NCBI RefSeq assembly: GCF_012935715.1 | Contig: NZ_CP052860.1 | Coordinates: 5,208,001-5,272,000 of the forward strand | Length of the DNA: 64,000 bases | Reading direction: 5' to 3' | DNA from: Pseudomonas sp. ADAK13 | Lineage (GTDB): Bacteria > Pseudomonadota > Gammaproteobacteria > Pseudomonadales > Pseudomonadaceae | Part shown: piece by piece, positions 47,808 to 57,111 of the stretch | Layout of the letters: every line of letters starts with the position of its first letter | How positions within the stretch are numbered: position 1 is the first letter of the stretch | Translations under genes and position numbers: made by a program | Notes under the pieces: model-generated | Told to the model about the DNA's origin: nothing | The model's input: only the letters and a program-made list of their open reading frames with translations | Database searches by the model: none

Positions 47808-48668
47808 ATGCGCATCGCATTAGACCCCTACATGTACCGCCACCTGCCCCTCGGCCAAATGGTCGACAAGGCCGCCGAACTCGGCTACCAGCACATCGAA
47901 CTCTCGCCCCGGGAAGACTTCCTGCCGTTCTACAAGGCCGCCCGGGTCGACCGGGCGCGCATCAAGGAGTTTCGCAAGGCCCTGAGCGACGCCGGCGTGC
48001 AGCTCTCGTCCCTGCTGCCCATGTACCACTGGGCCGCCGCCGACGAAGGCCTGCGGGTTGCCGCCGTACGCAACTGGAAGCGCGCGATCCAGATCGCCGT
48101 GGAAATGGACTGCGAGCTGGTCAACACCGAATTCACCGGCCAGTCCGACAACCCGCTGGTGTGCGAAAACCAGTTCATGCGCTCCATGGACGAGCTGATG
48201 CCGGAGTTCGAGCGCGAAGGCGTGAAGCTGGATATCCAGGCGCACCCGTACGACTTCTGCGAGCGCAACAACGAGTCGGTGGACATCATTCGCGGCCTCG
48301 ACCGCGACTGGATCAACTACCTCTACGCCGCGCCCCACACCTTCTTCTATGACGATGGCAAGGGCGATATCGCCTCGATGCTCAAGTACGCAGGCGCCAA
48401 GCTCAGCCACTTGATCATCGCCGACACCTACAACCACCGGGCGTCGTCCAACCTGCGCTACATCGTCAACCCGCCGGGTGTCACGGCCACCGTGCATCAG
48501 CACCTGGACATCGGCCAGGGCGAGGTCAACTGGGAGGCGTTTTTCGGCACCCTGCGGGAAATCAAGTTCGACGGCATCGCCACGGTGTCGGTGTTTGCCT
48601 GGGAAGACCGGCCGGATGAGTCCAACCGGATGATGCTGGAGCGGGTCACCCGAGAGCTGTGTTCTTAG
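47808..48668 (+). CDS. iolH: IolH-like sugar phosphate isomerase/epimerase
   Basis: A 286-aa TIM barrel matching my memory of B. subtilis IolH at many points: [63 protein letters not shown] and RYIVNPPGV. The role of IolH is not well defined; it may handle a stereoisomer or a side product of inositol catabolism. It is separated from iolG by a REPIN, so it may be read from its own promoter or by read-through. Confidence 0.85.
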   Translation: MRIALDPYMYRHLPLGQMVDKAAELGYQHIELSPREDFLPFYKAARVDRARIKEFRKALSDAGVQLSSLLPMYHWAAADEGLRVAAVRNWKRAIQIAVEMDCELVNTEFTGQSDNPLVCENQFMRSMDELMPEFEREGVKLDIQAHPYDFCERNNESVDIIRGLDRDWINYLYAAPHTFFYDDGKGDIASMLKYAGAKLSHLIIADTYNHRASSNLRYIVNPPGVTATVHQHLDIGQGEVNWEAFFGTLREIKFDGIATVSVFAWEDRPDESNRMMLERVTRELCS

Positions 48669-48685
48669 ACCGTTGTGGCTTGCTC

Positions 48686-48777
48686 TGTGGCGAGGGAGCT
48701 TGCTCCCGCTGGGGTGCGAAGCGCCCCCAAAAGCTTGCGACTGCTACGCAGCCGAGCGGGAGCAAGCTCCCTCGCCA
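48686..48777. repeat. REPIN of a different group (GCGAGGGAGC type)
   Basis: Perfect 23-bp inverted arms at 48688-48710 and 48755-48777, beginning TGGCGAGGGAGCTTGC, around a GC-rich spacer. Its sequence differs from the GTGGGAGC and GTAGGAGC elements, so it belongs to another REP family. It lies between iolH and the iolW-like gene. Confidence 0.83.
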
Positions 48778-48799
48778 TCCTTAACCAAGGAGTATTTGT

Positions 48800-49840
48800 A
48801 TGCGAATCGGACTGGTTGGATACGGCCACGGTGGCCGCTTTTTTCACGCACCGCTGATTGCCAGCCTGCCGGGGGCGACCTTTGTCGGCGTGGTCACCCG
48901 TTCACCTGAACGCCGCCAACAGTTGGCGAAAGAGCATCCCGGCGTAAAAGCCTTCGATAGCATCGGCCAGATCGTCGAGGCGGGCGTCGATGCGCTGGTG
49001 ATCTCCACCACCCTCAAGGGCCGCCCCGCGTTGGTGCTGGAAGCCATCGAGCACGGCGTGGCGGTGGTCAGTGACAAACCTTTTGCCAGCAATGCCGAAC
49101 AAGCCCAGGCGTTGATTACCGCCGCCGAGCGCCAGGGCGTGTTGCTCAGCGTCTACCAGAACCGGCGCTGGGACTCGGACTTCCTGACCCTGCGCAAGCT
49201 GATCGACGCGGGCGCATTGGGCACCGTCACCCGTTTCGAATCCCGGGTGGAACGCTACAACCCGGGCTCCGTGGGCAATGCCAGCGGCGGCGGATTCCTG
49301 CGGGACCTGGGCAGCCATCTGGTGGACCAGGCCCTGCAACTGTTCGGCCCGGTGGACCGGGTGTTCGCGCAATTGCACTACACCGAACAGGAGCCCACTG
49401 TGGATCACGGTTTCTTCGTGTCCATGACCCATGCCAACGGGGTGATTTCCCACCTGTGGGGCAGTGCCTTGCAGAACAGCCAGGCGCCGCGTTTCCGGGT
49501 GAATGGCACCGCCGGTTGCTACACCGTGGAAGGGCTGGACGGTCAGGAAGCGTTGCTGATGGCCGGCAAGACGCCGAAAACCGAAGGCGAGCACTGGGGC
49601 GCCGAGGAGCATCGACGCTGGGGCTGGTTCGAGCAAGGCGAGGAGCGCGAGCGTGTTCCGTCGGAAAAGGGTCGCTGGAATCAGTTCTATAGCCAGCTGC
49701 AAAGCGCGGTGGAAGGTCATGGCCCGCTGCCGGTGGATGCCCGGGATGCACTGGAAACCACCCGTGTACTGGACGCGGCACGCCTCAGTTCGGAACGCCG
49801 GCAGGTGGTGGAAATGGCCGCTTTGGAAAGCCATAAATGA
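48800..49840 (+). CDS. IolW-like scyllo-inositol dehydrogenase (Gfo/Idh/MocA family)
   Basis: A 346-aa NAD(P)-dependent oxidoreductase. Seen: VGYGHGGRFFHAPLI (the IolW/YdgJ type N-terminus), SDKPFASNAEQA, YQNRRWDSDFLTLR and FLRDLGSHLVDQAL. These features match NADP-dependent scyllo-inositol dehydrogenases better than IolG. It would link scyllo-inositol with inosose. CCAAGGAG precedes the ATG. The substrate call depends on the motif memory and its place in the iol cluster. Confidence 0.78.
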   Translation: MRIGLVGYGHGGRFFHAPLIASLPGATFVGVVTRSPERRQQLAKEHPGVKAFDSIGQIVEAGVDALVISTTLKGRPALVLEAIEHGVAVVSDKPFASNAEQAQALITAAERQGVLLSVYQNRRWDSDFLTLRKLIDAGALGTVTRFESRVERYNPGSVGNASGGGFLRDLGSHLVDQALQLFGPVDRVFAQLHYTEQEPTVDHGFFVSMTHANGVISHLWGSALQNSQAPRFRVNGTAGCYTVEGLDGQEALLMAGKTPKTEGEHWGAEEHRRWGWFEQGEERERVPSEKGRWNQFYSQLQSAVEGHGPLPVDARDALETTRVLDAARLSSERRQVVEMAALESHK

Positions 49841-49844
49841 AAAA

Positions 49845-49859
49845 TAGAATAAAATTCTA
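49845..49859. promoter_or_regulatory. Palindrome TAGAAT-AAA-ATTCTA
   Basis: Perfect 6-bp arms around AAA, directly after the iolW-like gene. It shares ATAGAATAAA with the palindrome at 38400-38420 in front of iolC. Confidence 0.5.
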
Positions 49860-49872
49860 AAATAAGTTGATA

Positions 49873-49888
49873 TGGAAATTATTTTCCA
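49873..49888. promoter_or_regulatory. Candidate IolR operator TGGAA-N6-TTCCA (copy 2)
   Basis: TGGAA at 49873-49877 and TTCCA at 49884-49888; the full TGGAAATTATTTTCCA is a perfect palindrome. The spacing is identical to the site at 38379-38394, so IolR probably controls the transporter too. Confidence 0.65.
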
Positions 49889-50206
49889 ATAAAGTCATTT
49901 CCAGGTTGCATAAAGTACGTTCGGACTCGATTCGGGCGACTCGACAAAAACAAGATCAAAACAACCAGGTACCGTCAGATGAAAATCTTCAACGCTGTAC
50001 TGCGAGTTTTACGTCCTGCCCTCACGCCACGCGGCCTGCCCCGCGCCCGGCCGTTTTACTTCTCCCTCCTGAATGTCCTGTGCGTCGAAAGCAAGGGTTC
50101 CCTGGTGTGCTGCATTCCGGGGGCGCCGATCGTTCGACTGCCGACAGCTTCGCTCTGAAAAACGCAACGTCCACAAAACCAACAAGAAATTGGAGACAGA
50201 CCGTTC

Positions 50207-51142
50207 ATGAAGACCCCGATCCGTTTTACCGCACTGGCCCTGTCCATGATGCTCGCCAGTGGTTTCGCCACGGCCGCCGATATCAAGGTAGGCGTGAGCA
50301 TGTCGGCATTCGACGACACCTTCCTGACCTACCTGCGTGAGGACATGGACAAGCAAGCCAAGTCCTACCCCAAGGGTGACGGCGTACAGCTGCAGTTCGA
50401 AGACGCCCGCGCCGACGTGGTCAAGCAACTGAGCCAGGTCGAGAACTTTATCAGCCAGAAAGTCGACGCCATCATCGTCAACCCGGTCGACACCGCGTCT
50501 ACCGCCAATATCAGTAAAGCGGCGCTCGCGGCAGGCATTCCGCTGGTGTACGTCAACCGCCGTCCCGACCAGACAGATTTGCCCAAGGGCATCGTGGCGG
50601 TGACGTCCAACGACGTCGAGGCCGGCCGTCTGCAAATGCAGTACATCGCCGAAAAGCTCGGCGGCAAGGGCAAGATCGTGATCCTGCTGGGTGACCTGGC
50701 GAACAACTCCACCACCAACCGCACCAAGGGCGTCAAGGAAGTCCTGGCCAAATACCCGGACATCAAGATCGAGCAGGAGCAGACCGGCATCTGGCTGCGT
50801 GACAAGGGCATGACCCTGGTCAACGACTGGCTGACCCAGGGCCGCGAATTCAACGCGGTGCTGGCCAACAACGACGAGATGGCGATTGGCGCGTCCATGG
50901 CGTTGAAATCGGCCGGTACCAAGCCGGGCACCGTGCTGATTGCCGGGGTTGATGGCACGCCGGACGGCCTGAACGCGATCACCAAGGGCGACATGGCCGC
51001 GTCCGCCTTCCAGGACGCCAACGGCCAGGCCGTGGGTTCGGTGGAAGCCGCACGCAAGATGGCCAGGCACGAGCCGGTCGAGCAGAACGTGGTGATCCCG
51101 TTCAAGCTGATCACCCCGGACAACGTCAAAGACTTCAAGTAG
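50207..51142 (+). CDS. Inositol-type sugar ABC transporter substrate-binding protein
   Basis: A 311-aa periplasmic binding protein of the ribose/inositol (peripl_BP_4) family. Signal peptide MKTPIRFTALALSMMLASG...ATA. The mature part has VGVSMSAFDDTFLTYLRE, NPVDTASTANISKAALAAGIPLVYVNR and IAGVDGTPDGLNAI. These resemble the IbpA/IatP-type inositol binders of proteobacteria. It lies immediately after the iol genes under a putative IolR site, which supports myo-inositol as ligand. GGAGAC precedes the ATG. Confidence 0.9.
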   Translation: MKTPIRFTALALSMMLASGFATAADIKVGVSMSAFDDTFLTYLREDMDKQAKSYPKGDGVQLQFEDARADVVKQLSQVENFISQKVDAIIVNPVDTASTANISKAALAAGIPLVYVNRRPDQTDLPKGIVAVTSNDVEAGRLQMQYIAEKLGGKGKIVILLGDLANNSTTNRTKGVKEVLAKYPDIKIEQEQTGIWLRDKGMTLVNDWLTQGREFNAVLANNDEMAIGASMALKSAGTKPGTVLIAGVDGTPDGLNAITKGDMAASAFQDANGQAVGSVEAARKMARHEPVEQNVVIPFKLITPDNVKDFK

Positions 51143-51165
51143 CCCTTAATAACAACAATAAACCG

Positions 51166-51189
51166 GCAGGGCAGCCACGGCGGCCCTGC
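51166..51189 (+). promoter_or_regulatory. Intra-operon hairpin after the binding-protein gene
   Basis: GCAGGGC / GCCCTGC arms with a 10-nt loop in the 63-bp gap between binding protein and ATPase. Such hairpins often protect binding-protein mRNA and lower expression of the downstream ATPase. Confidence 0.5.
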
Positions 51190-51205
51190 TGACGGAGTAC
51201 CCGAT

Positions 51206-52765
51206 ATGTTTGCTCAAGCCACTGCTTCGCAAGCCCCGCTGCCGGGCCCTCAGCCCGACGGGCCGAGCGAGCCCTACCTGCTGGAAATTTCCAACATCAG
51301 CAAAGGCTTTCCCGGCGTCGTGGCCCTGGCCGATGTGCAGCTGCGGGTGCGCCCGGGCTCGGTGTTGGCGCTGATGGGCGAAAACGGCGCGGGCAAGTCG
51401 ACGCTGATGAAGATCATCGCCGGTATCTATCAGCCCGACGCGGGTGAAATCCGCTTGCGTGGCAAGCCGATCAAATTCGAAACGCCGTTGGCGGCGCAAA
51501 AGGCCGGGATCGCGATGATCCACCAGGAACTCAACCTGATGCCGCACATGAGCATCGCCGAGAACATCTGGATCGGCCGTGAGCAGCTCAACGGCCTGCA
51601 CATGGTCAACCACCGGGAAATGCACCGCTGCACCGCGCAATTGCTGGAGCGGCTGCGGATCAACCTCGACCCGGAAGAACACGTCGGCAACCTGAGCATC
51701 GCCGAGCGGCAGATGGTCGAGATTGCCAAGGCGGTGTCCTATGACTCCGACATCCTGATCATGGATGAACCGACGTCAGCCATTACCGACAAGGAAGTGG
51801 CCCACCTGTTTTCGATCATTGCCGACCTCAAGTCCCAGGGCAAAGGCATCATCTACATCACCCATAAAATGAACGAAGTGTTCGCCATCGCCGATGAAGT
51901 GGCGGTGTTCCGCGACGGTGCCTATATCGGCCTGCAGCGGGCCGACAGCATGGACAGCGACAGCCTGATCTCGATGATGGTGGGGCGTGAGCTGAGCCAG
52001 TTGTTCCCGGTGCGCGACAAGCCTATCGGCAAGCTGCTGCTGTCGGTGCGTGACCTGCGCCTGGACGGGGTATTCCAGGGCGTCTCGTTTGACCTGCACG
52101 CCGGGGAGATTCTGGGCATCGCCGGGCTGATGGGCTCTGGCCGTACCAACGTGGCCGAAACCATTTTTGGCATTACCCCAAGCTCCGGCGGCGAGATCCA
52201 GCTGGACGGCAAGACCGTACGCATCACCGACCCGCACATGGCCATCGAGAAGGGCTTCGCGCTGCTGACCGAAGACCGCAAGCTCAGTGGCCTGTTCCCC
52301 TGCCTGTCGGTGCTCGAAAACATGGAAATGGCCGTGCTGCCGCATTACACCGGCAACGGGTTTATCCAGCAGAAAGCCCTGCGGGCCCTGTGTGAGGACA
52401 TGTGCACCAAGCTGCGGGTGAAAACCCCGTCGCTGGAGCAATGCATCGACACCTTGTCCGGCGGCAACCAGCAAAAAGCCCTGCTGGCCCGCTGGCTGAT
52501 GACCAACCCGCGGTTGCTGATCCTCGACGAGCCCACCCGCGGTATCGACGTCGGTGCCAAGGCCGAGATCTACCGGCTGATTTCCTACCTGGCCAGCGAA
52601 GGCATGGCGGTGATCATGATTTCTTCGGAGTTGCCGGAAGTGCTGGGCATGAGTGACCGGGTGATGGTGATGCACGAAGGCGACTTGATGGGCACCCTGG
52701 ACCGCAGCGAAGCGACCCAGGAAAAAGTCATGCAACTGGCTTCCGGTATGACGGCGGTCCACTAA
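51206..52765 (+). CDS. Inositol-type sugar ABC transporter ATPase (two ABC domains)
   Basis: A 519-aa protein with two ABC domains as in RbsA/MglA/IatA. The first has Walker A GENGAGKS, a degenerate signature [14 protein letters not shown] and Walker [11 protein letters not shown]. The second has a degenerate P-loop GLMGSGRTN but an intact signature LSGGNQQK and [12 protein letters not shown]. This asymmetry is normal for the family. It energises uptake through the permease 60 bp downstream. Confidence 0.93.
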   Translation: MFAQATASQAPLPGPQPDGPSEPYLLEISNISKGFPGVVALADVQLRVRPGSVLALMGENGAGKSTLMKIIAGIYQPDAGEIRLRGKPIKFETPLAAQKAGIAMIHQELNLMPHMSIAENIWIGREQLNGLHMVNHREMHRCTAQLLERLRINLDPEEHVGNLSIAERQMVEIAKAVSYDSDILIMDEPTSAITDKEVAHLFSIIADLKSQGKGIIYITHKMNEVFAIADEVAVFRDGAYIGLQRADSMDSDSLISMMVGRELSQLFPVRDKPIGKLLLSVRDLRLDGVFQGVSFDLHAGEILGIAGLMGSGRTNVAETIFGITPSSGGEIQLDGKTVRITDPHMAIEKGFALLTEDRKLSGLFPCLSVLENMEMAVLPHYTGNGFIQQKALRALCEDMCTKLRVKTPSLEQCIDTLSGGNQQKALLARWLMTNPRLLILDEPTRGIDVGAKAEIYRLISYLASEGMAVIMISSELPEVLGMSDRVMVMHEGDLMGTLDRSEATQEKVMQLASGMTAVH

Positions 52766-52775
52766 CGAACAGACG

Positions 52776-52799
52776 GCGCCGGCCCGTTGCGGCCGGCGC
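52776..52799 (+). promoter_or_regulatory. GC-rich hairpin between ATPase and permease genes
   Basis: Perfect 9-bp arms GCGCCGGCC / GGCCGGCGC with a 6-nt loop, 10 bp after the ATPase stop. An A-run follows, not a U-tract, so it is more likely an mRNA-processing or stability structure than a terminator. Confidence 0.5.
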
Positions 52800-52825
52800 A
52801 ATGCGATAAAAAAAGGTGAGTGGTT

Positions 52826-53863
52826 ATGAACGCGATACTGGAAAGCAAACCCGAGGAAAAGAAGCCTGCTGCGGCGCCGGTCAAGCACCGTCGACGCATG
52901 CCCACCGAGCTGAGCATCCTGCTGGTGCTGATTGGCATCGGCCTGGTGTTCGAGCTGTTCGGCTGGATCGTGCGGGACCAGAGCTTCCTGATGAACTCCC
53001 AGCGCCTGGTGTTGATGATCCTGCAAGTGTCGATCATCGGCCTGCTGGCGATTGGCGTCACCCAAGTGATCATCACGACGGGTATCGATCTGTCGTCGGG
53101 CTCGGTGCTGGCGTTGTCGGCGATGATCGCCGCCAGTCTGGCGCAGACTTCCGACTTTTCCCGGGCGGTGTTTCCCTCCCTGACGGACCTGCCGGTGTGG
53201 ATACCGGTGGCGATGGGCCTGGGCGTGGGGTTGCTGGCGGGGGCTATCAACGGCAGCATCATTGCGGTTACCGGGATCCCGCCGTTTATTGCGACCCTCG
53301 GCATGATGGTTTCGGCCCGTGGCCTGGCGCGTTACTACACTGAAGGCCAGCCGGTGAGCATGCTCTCGGACTCCTACACCGCGATCGGCCATGGCGCGAT
53401 GCCGGTGGTGATCTTCCTGGTGGTGGCGGTGATCTTCCATATTGCCCTGCGCTATACCAAGTACGGCAAATACACCTACGCCATCGGCGGCAACATGCAG
53501 GCGGCGCGCACCTCGGGGATCAACGTCAAGCGCCACCTGATCATCGTCTACAGCATCGCCGGCTTGCTGGCAGGCCTGGCGGGCGTGGTGGCCTCGGCAC
53601 GGGCCGCCACCGGGCAAGCGGGCATGGGCATGTCGTATGAGCTGGACGCGATTGCCGCCGCCGTGATCGGCGGCACCAGCCTGGCGGGCGGGGTAGGGCG
53701 TATCACCGGCACCGTGATCGGCGCGCTGATCCTCGGGGTGATGGCCAGCGGGTTTACCTTCGTCGGCGTGGATGCGTACATCCAGGACATCATCAAGGGC
53801 CTGATCATCGTGGTGGCGGTGGTGATCGACCAGTATCGCAACAAGCGCAAGCTCAAGCGCTAA
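52826..53863 (+). CDS. Inositol-type sugar ABC transporter permease
   Basis: A 345-aa inner-membrane protein of the RbsC/IatB family with about 8-10 hydrophobic segments. Seen: GVTQVIITTGIDLSSGSVLAL and the family ending GTSLAGGVGRITGTVIGALI. ATG 52826 follows AAAAAGGTGAG; the in-frame GTG at 52820 lies within that site. It is the last gene of the transporter operon. Confidence 0.94.
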   Translation: MNAILESKPEEKKPAAAPVKHRRRMPTELSILLVLIGIGLVFELFGWIVRDQSFLMNSQRLVLMILQVSIIGLLAIGVTQVIITTGIDLSSGSVLALSAMIAASLAQTSDFSRAVFPSLTDLPVWIPVAMGLGVGLLAGAINGSIIAVTGIPPFIATLGMMVSARGLARYYTEGQPVSMLSDSYTAIGHGAMPVVIFLVVAVIFHIALRYTKYGKYTYAIGGNMQAARTSGINVKRHLIIVYSIAGLLAGLAGVVASARAATGQAGMGMSYELDAIAAAVIGGTSLAGGVGRITGTVIGALILGVMASGFTFVGVDAYIQDIIKGLIIVVAVVIDQYRNKRKLKR

Positions 53864-53892
53864 CACGGTCCTCAGGGCTACATCAATCAACA

Positions 53893-53980
53893 TGTGGGAG
53901 CTGGCTTGCCTGCGATAGCGTCAACTTGGTTTCGCTGACAGACCGAGTCGTCTGCATCGCGGGCAAGCCCGGCTCCCACA
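53893..53980. repeat. REPIN (GTGGGAGC group)
   Basis: Arms TGTGGGAGCTGGCTTGCC and GGCAAGCCCGGCTCCCACA around a spacer with AGACCGAGTC, 30 bp after the permease stop, so it probably marks the transcript end. The 300 bp from here to the DksA-like gene show nothing else I can name. Confidence 0.87.
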
Positions 53981-54284
53981 TGAGCGTTTTGCCATCAACG
54001 TTTAACCGTTTGTCTTCTATATAGCTCCACAACACTGAATTTCTTGCTATAAACGCACTCCGATGACCGTTCGCCGAGCCCGTCCTGGTGCCTTTGCGGG
54101 TTATCTTGGAAAAAATGCCTGTCATTTCAGTTGCTGAGCCCTCAAGTCGGCCTTAGACTGCCGCCCCTCGTAAATTGAGTGCCGGGTGGCGCTTGAAATG
54201 GATGGCGCCTTTCCGAGACCTGCAGAGGCCTGCCGGAACGCTCCCTTATTCGCCTTGATGCACGTATTTTTTATAGAGAAATCA

Positions 54285-54689
54285 ATGACAAAGGAAAAGT
54301 TGCTGGCCATGCCGGCGGATGACTACATGAATGCCGAGCAGCACGCTTTTTTTGAGCAGTTGTTGCAAGACATGAAAGTGGAACACCACGAGCGCATTGA
54401 ACAGAACCGCATCGCCATCGAAAGCCTGGACACCCCGGCTGACCCGGCTGACGCTGCTTCTGTCGAAGAAGAGCGCACCTGGCTGGTGAATGCCATTGAC
54501 CGCGACCAGCGCATGCTGCCGCAACTTGAGCAGGCCCTGGGCCGTATCAAGGAAGATTCCTTCGGCTGGTGTGACGACAGCGGCGAGCCTATCGGCCTCA
54601 AGCGCCTGCTGATCAGCCCTACCACCAAGTACTGCATCGAAGCGCAAGAGCGCCACGAGCAAATCGACAAGCACCAGCGTCAAGCCTGA
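54285..54689 (+). CDS. DksA/TraR-family protein with a degenerate zinc finger
   Basis: A 134-aa protein: coiled-coil region (about 15-85, AEQHAFFEQLLQDMKVEHHERIE onwards, split here by reading) and a C-terminal GWCDDSGEPIGLKRLLISP...KYCIEAQERHE. In DksA the finger is CxxC...CxxC; here the second and fourth cysteines are Ser and Ala, leaving CxxS...CxxA. It resembles the zinc-independent DksA2 idea of P. aeruginosa. It would bind RNA polymerase through the secondary channel with ppGpp. ATG 54285 was chosen because it opens the domain; an AGAGAAATC precedes it. Confidence 0.82.
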   Translation: MTKEKLLAMPADDYMNAEQHAFFEQLLQDMKVEHHERIEQNRIAIESLDTPADPADAASVEEERTWLVNAIDRDQRMLPQLEQALGRIKEDSFGWCDDSGEPIGLKRLLISPTTKYCIEAQERHEQIDKHQRQA

Positions 54690-54852
54690 TGCGGTGAACT
54701 GCTGGAGCCGGGTTGCCCGGTTCCCAGCAGAAAACAGCCCGTTTCCCCCGTTTATTGATCTGCTGCAAGCCCCCCACTAAAGGCCCATGGATAATGGCCA
54801 CATAGTGGCGTCTAATGCAGTCACAATAACGACAAGCAGTGGGGTAACGAAC

Positions 54853-56457
54853 ATGGCTGGAGACGGATCTCTCATGGGCGCGGCAGCGTCACCACCCGCG
54901 GTGGTGCGTCAGTTGCCCGGCTGGTTGACGCCGCTCCTGCAAAGTACCGCCCTGGTGCTGCTGCTGCTGGGCCTGGCGTTTGCCCAACTCTCGATTTACC
55001 TGTGCGTGCCGGTGGCCCTGTTGCTGATCTGGCTGCCCCGCCTGAAACATCGCACCCCCAGTAGTGCACCTTCCGAAGCCACCGATGCGATCGGCGAGCT
55101 GACCCGCGACCTGTCCTACACCACCAGTCATAACGCGTTGTCTGCGGCGGGCGTGGCCTATTCGGTCAAGCAACTGGCGGCCAGGCTGCAATCGCAACTG
55201 GGCGCGGCCAGGCAGATTGTCAGCAGTGCCGAAGTGATGATTGGCACCGAGAAGGTCACCTCCGAGTTGAGTCGCCAGGCCCTCGGTGCCGCCAGCCAGG
55301 CCCATCAGCGCAGCACCGAAGGGCGCGAAGTGCTGGCGCAATCCATCACCCGCATGCATCAGCTCAGCCAGCGCGCCAACGACAGCCGCCAGTTGATCGA
55401 GGCCTTGAGCCAGCGCAGCGAAGAAATCCAGCGCGTTACCCTGGTGATCCAGTCGATCGCCAGCCAGACCAACCTGCTGGCGCTGAACGCGGCGATTGAA
55501 GCCGCCCGGGCCGGTGAGCATGGTCGCGGCTTTGCGGTGGTCGCCGACGAAGTACGCGGCCTGGCCGGGCGAACCGCCACCGCGACGGATGAAGTCGGGG
55601 TGATGGTGGCGGATATCCAGCAGCGTACCGCTCAGGTGGTGGAGCAGATCCGGCAATTGTCGGCGGATTTGCAATCCGGTGTCGAACAGGTGGAGCACGC
55701 CGGTGAGCAACTGGATAGCATTGCCACCCTGGCAGCGGATGTGGAGGGCCAGGTCAATGAAATCGCCCAGGGCACCGACACCAACCGCGCCCAACTCGAC
55801 AGCCTGTTCCATGCGGTGGAGCAGATGCGCAGCGATTTGACCGTCAGCGACCAGCAGACCCAACAACTGGCCGCCGCTGCGGTGCAAATGGAAGGGCAGG
55901 CCGAAACCATCAGCGAGCGCCTCGCCGAGGTCGGCCTGGACGACTACCACCAACGCATCTACGACCTCGCCCGCGAAGGCGCGAGCCGGATCGCTGCGCA
56001 GTTTGAAGCCGACGTGCTGCAAAACCGCATCAGCCTGGACGACCTGTTCGACCGCAGTTACACCCCGATTCCCAACACCCGGCCAAGCAAGTACCACACC
56101 CGTTTCGACAGCTATACCGACCAGGTGCTGCCGGCGATCCAGGAGGCCTTGTTGCCCCGGCATGAGGGCCTGGTGTTTGCAATTGCCTGCACGCCACAGG
56201 GTTATGTGCCGACCCACAACAAGGCGTTTTCCCAGACATTGACCGGCGATGCCCAGGTGGACGCGCTACAAAACCGCACCAAACGCAAATTTGAAGACCG
56301 CACCGGGATCCGCTGTGGCAGCCACCAGCAGGCAGTGTTGCTGCAAACCTACACCCGCGATACCGGCGAGTTGATGCACGACCTGTCGGTGCCGATCACG
56401 GTGAATGGCAGGCACTGGGGTGGTTTGCGGCTGGGCTATAAACCCGAGGGACGTTAA
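54853..56457 (+). CDS. Methyl-accepting chemotaxis protein with C-terminal sensor-like domain
   Basis: A 534-aa chemoreceptor. A hydrophobic stretch (about residues 28-58) is followed directly by the cytoplasmic signalling coiled coil; the hairpin tip is [20 protein letters not shown] then [14 protein letters not shown]. No periplasmic ligand domain exists. After the coiled coil comes a ~170-aa C-terminal domain with [18 protein letters not shown] and [12 protein letters not shown], seen in other Pseudomonas MCPs. An ATG at 54787 would add 22 residues with rare codons, so I prefer 54853. The signal sensed is unknown. Confidence 0.87.
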   Translation: MAGDGSLMGAAASPPAVVRQLPGWLTPLLQSTALVLLLLGLAFAQLSIYLCVPVALLLIWLPRLKHRTPSSAPSEATDAIGELTRDLSYTTSHNALSAAGVAYSVKQLAARLQSQLGAARQIVSSAEVMIGTEKVTSELSRQALGAASQAHQRSTEGREVLAQSITRMHQLSQRANDSRQLIEALSQRSEEIQRVTLVIQSIASQTNLLALNAAIEAARAGEHGRGFAVVADEVRGLAGRTATATDEVGVMVADIQQRTAQVVEQIRQLSADLQSGVEQVEHAGEQLDSIATLAADVEGQVNEIAQGTDTNRAQLDSLFHAVEQMRSDLTVSDQQTQQLAAAAVQMEGQAETISERLAEVGLDDYHQRIYDLAREGASRIAAQFEADVLQNRISLDDLFDRSYTPIPNTRPSKYHTRFDSYTDQVLPAIQEALLPRHEGLVFAIACTPQGYVPTHNKAFSQTLTGDAQVDALQNRTKRKFEDRTGIRCGSHQQAVLLQTYTRDTGELMHDLSVPITVNGRHWGGLRLGYKPEGR

Positions 56458-56491
56458 CCCGACGGGTCGATTGTTGCAGGTTATGCAAGGG

Positions 56492-56514
56492 AGCTATTCC
56501 GGGGATAGCTTTTT
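56492..56514 (+). terminator. Likely Rho-independent terminator of the chemoreceptor gene
   Basis: AGCTAT at 56492-56497 and ATAGCT at 56505-56510 with a 7-nt loop, followed by a run of Ts, 35 bp after the stop. The stem is short. Confidence 0.5.
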
Positions 56515-56582
56515 CCAACTGGAGGAAAACCGTAGCATGGCGAACATTGTTAGCCAGCTAACTAAATCCCTGGAGGCTCTCC

Positions 56583-56786
56583 ATGCAAAACAAAGTCGAT
56601 GTCGCCGTGATGATTGGCAGTGGCGTACCGCCAACCCTGCGTGCGCTGGGGCAAAAGGCGTGTTGGGTGGTGTTGCTTAACGGCGAGCAGCGTGGCACAG
56701 CCTTCGCCAGTCGTGATGAAGCTGAGGAGTGCAGGGCTGCCTGGGAGGCGCTGTTGCGTCTGGAACAGTCAGACAGCCTGCATTGA
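56583..56786 (+). CDS. Small protein of unknown function
   Basis: A 67-aa protein beginning MQNKVDVAVMIGSG with a strong ribosome site (TGGAGG, 7 bp before ATG). It is followed 5 bp later by the convergent DUF2789 gene. It has two cysteines, no signal peptide and no membrane segment; the C-terminus is helical and acidic. I do not recognise a family. The ribosome site and GC-biased third positions support coding. Confidence 0.6.
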   Translation: MQNKVDVAVMIGSGVPPTLRALGQKACWVVLLNGEQRGTAFASRDEAEECRAAWEALLRLEQSDSLH

Positions 56787-56791
56787 GGGAA

Positions 56792-57028
56792 TCAGCGTGG
56801 CTGGTGCAGGCGCTGGTTCAGTTCATCGACCGCGATGGCCCACACTGCGTCTTCACGCAGTTCATCTTTCAGGAACTGGGCTTGTTGCGGCGACCAGAAG
56901 TCCGCATCGATCAGCTTTACGTCATTGGCCAGGGTATGTTCGCCGATGAAGGCGTCAATCGCCTCCGGGGACGATTCCAGTCCAAGTTGTTCAAACAGGT
57001 CTTCGAGGGTGTAAGTCGGCGCTTCCAT
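56792..57028 (-). CDS. DUF2789 family protein
   Basis: A 78-aa acidic protein. Start MEAPTYTLEDLFEQLGLES and the middle DADFWSPQQAQFLKDEL fit DUF2789 as I remember it. ATG 57028 has GGAGA 6 bp upstream; the longer start at 57040 overlaps this site. The function is unknown; small acidic helical proteins of this type are widespread in Pseudomonas. Confidence 0.75.
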   Translation of the reverse strand: MEAPTYTLEDLFEQLGLESSPEAIDAFIGEHTLANDVKLIDADFWSPQQAQFLKDELREDAVWAIAVDELNQRLHQPR

Positions 57029-57111
57029 ATCGTTCTCCATGCAGGCTGATCATCGTATGCATGGGAGGGTTGTAGCGGGGCAGAGTTCGATCGGATTGTC
57101 GCCCCGGGTAA

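Larger units (their letters stand above)
49841..50206 (+). promoter_or_regulatory. Promoter and long leader of the inositol-type ABC operon
   Basis: 366 bp. The first 60 bp are AT-rich and hold two palindromes (listed separately). The remaining ~300 bp form a leader of normal GC that contains a 59-codon open frame (49979-50158) without a good ribosome site, which I do not call as a gene. Confidence 0.6.

Noticed and set aside
49867..50340. 157-codon frame over the ABC leader and binding-protein start
   Set aside because: It overlaps the real signal-peptide region in another frame and its sequence has no protein-like pattern.
56537..56680. Frame starting MANIVSQLTK upstream of the 67-aa gene
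   Set aside because: It overlaps the better supported 67-aa frame in another frame and its tail looks off-frame; only the first ~16 residues resemble a protein start. A leader peptide is possible but unsupported.
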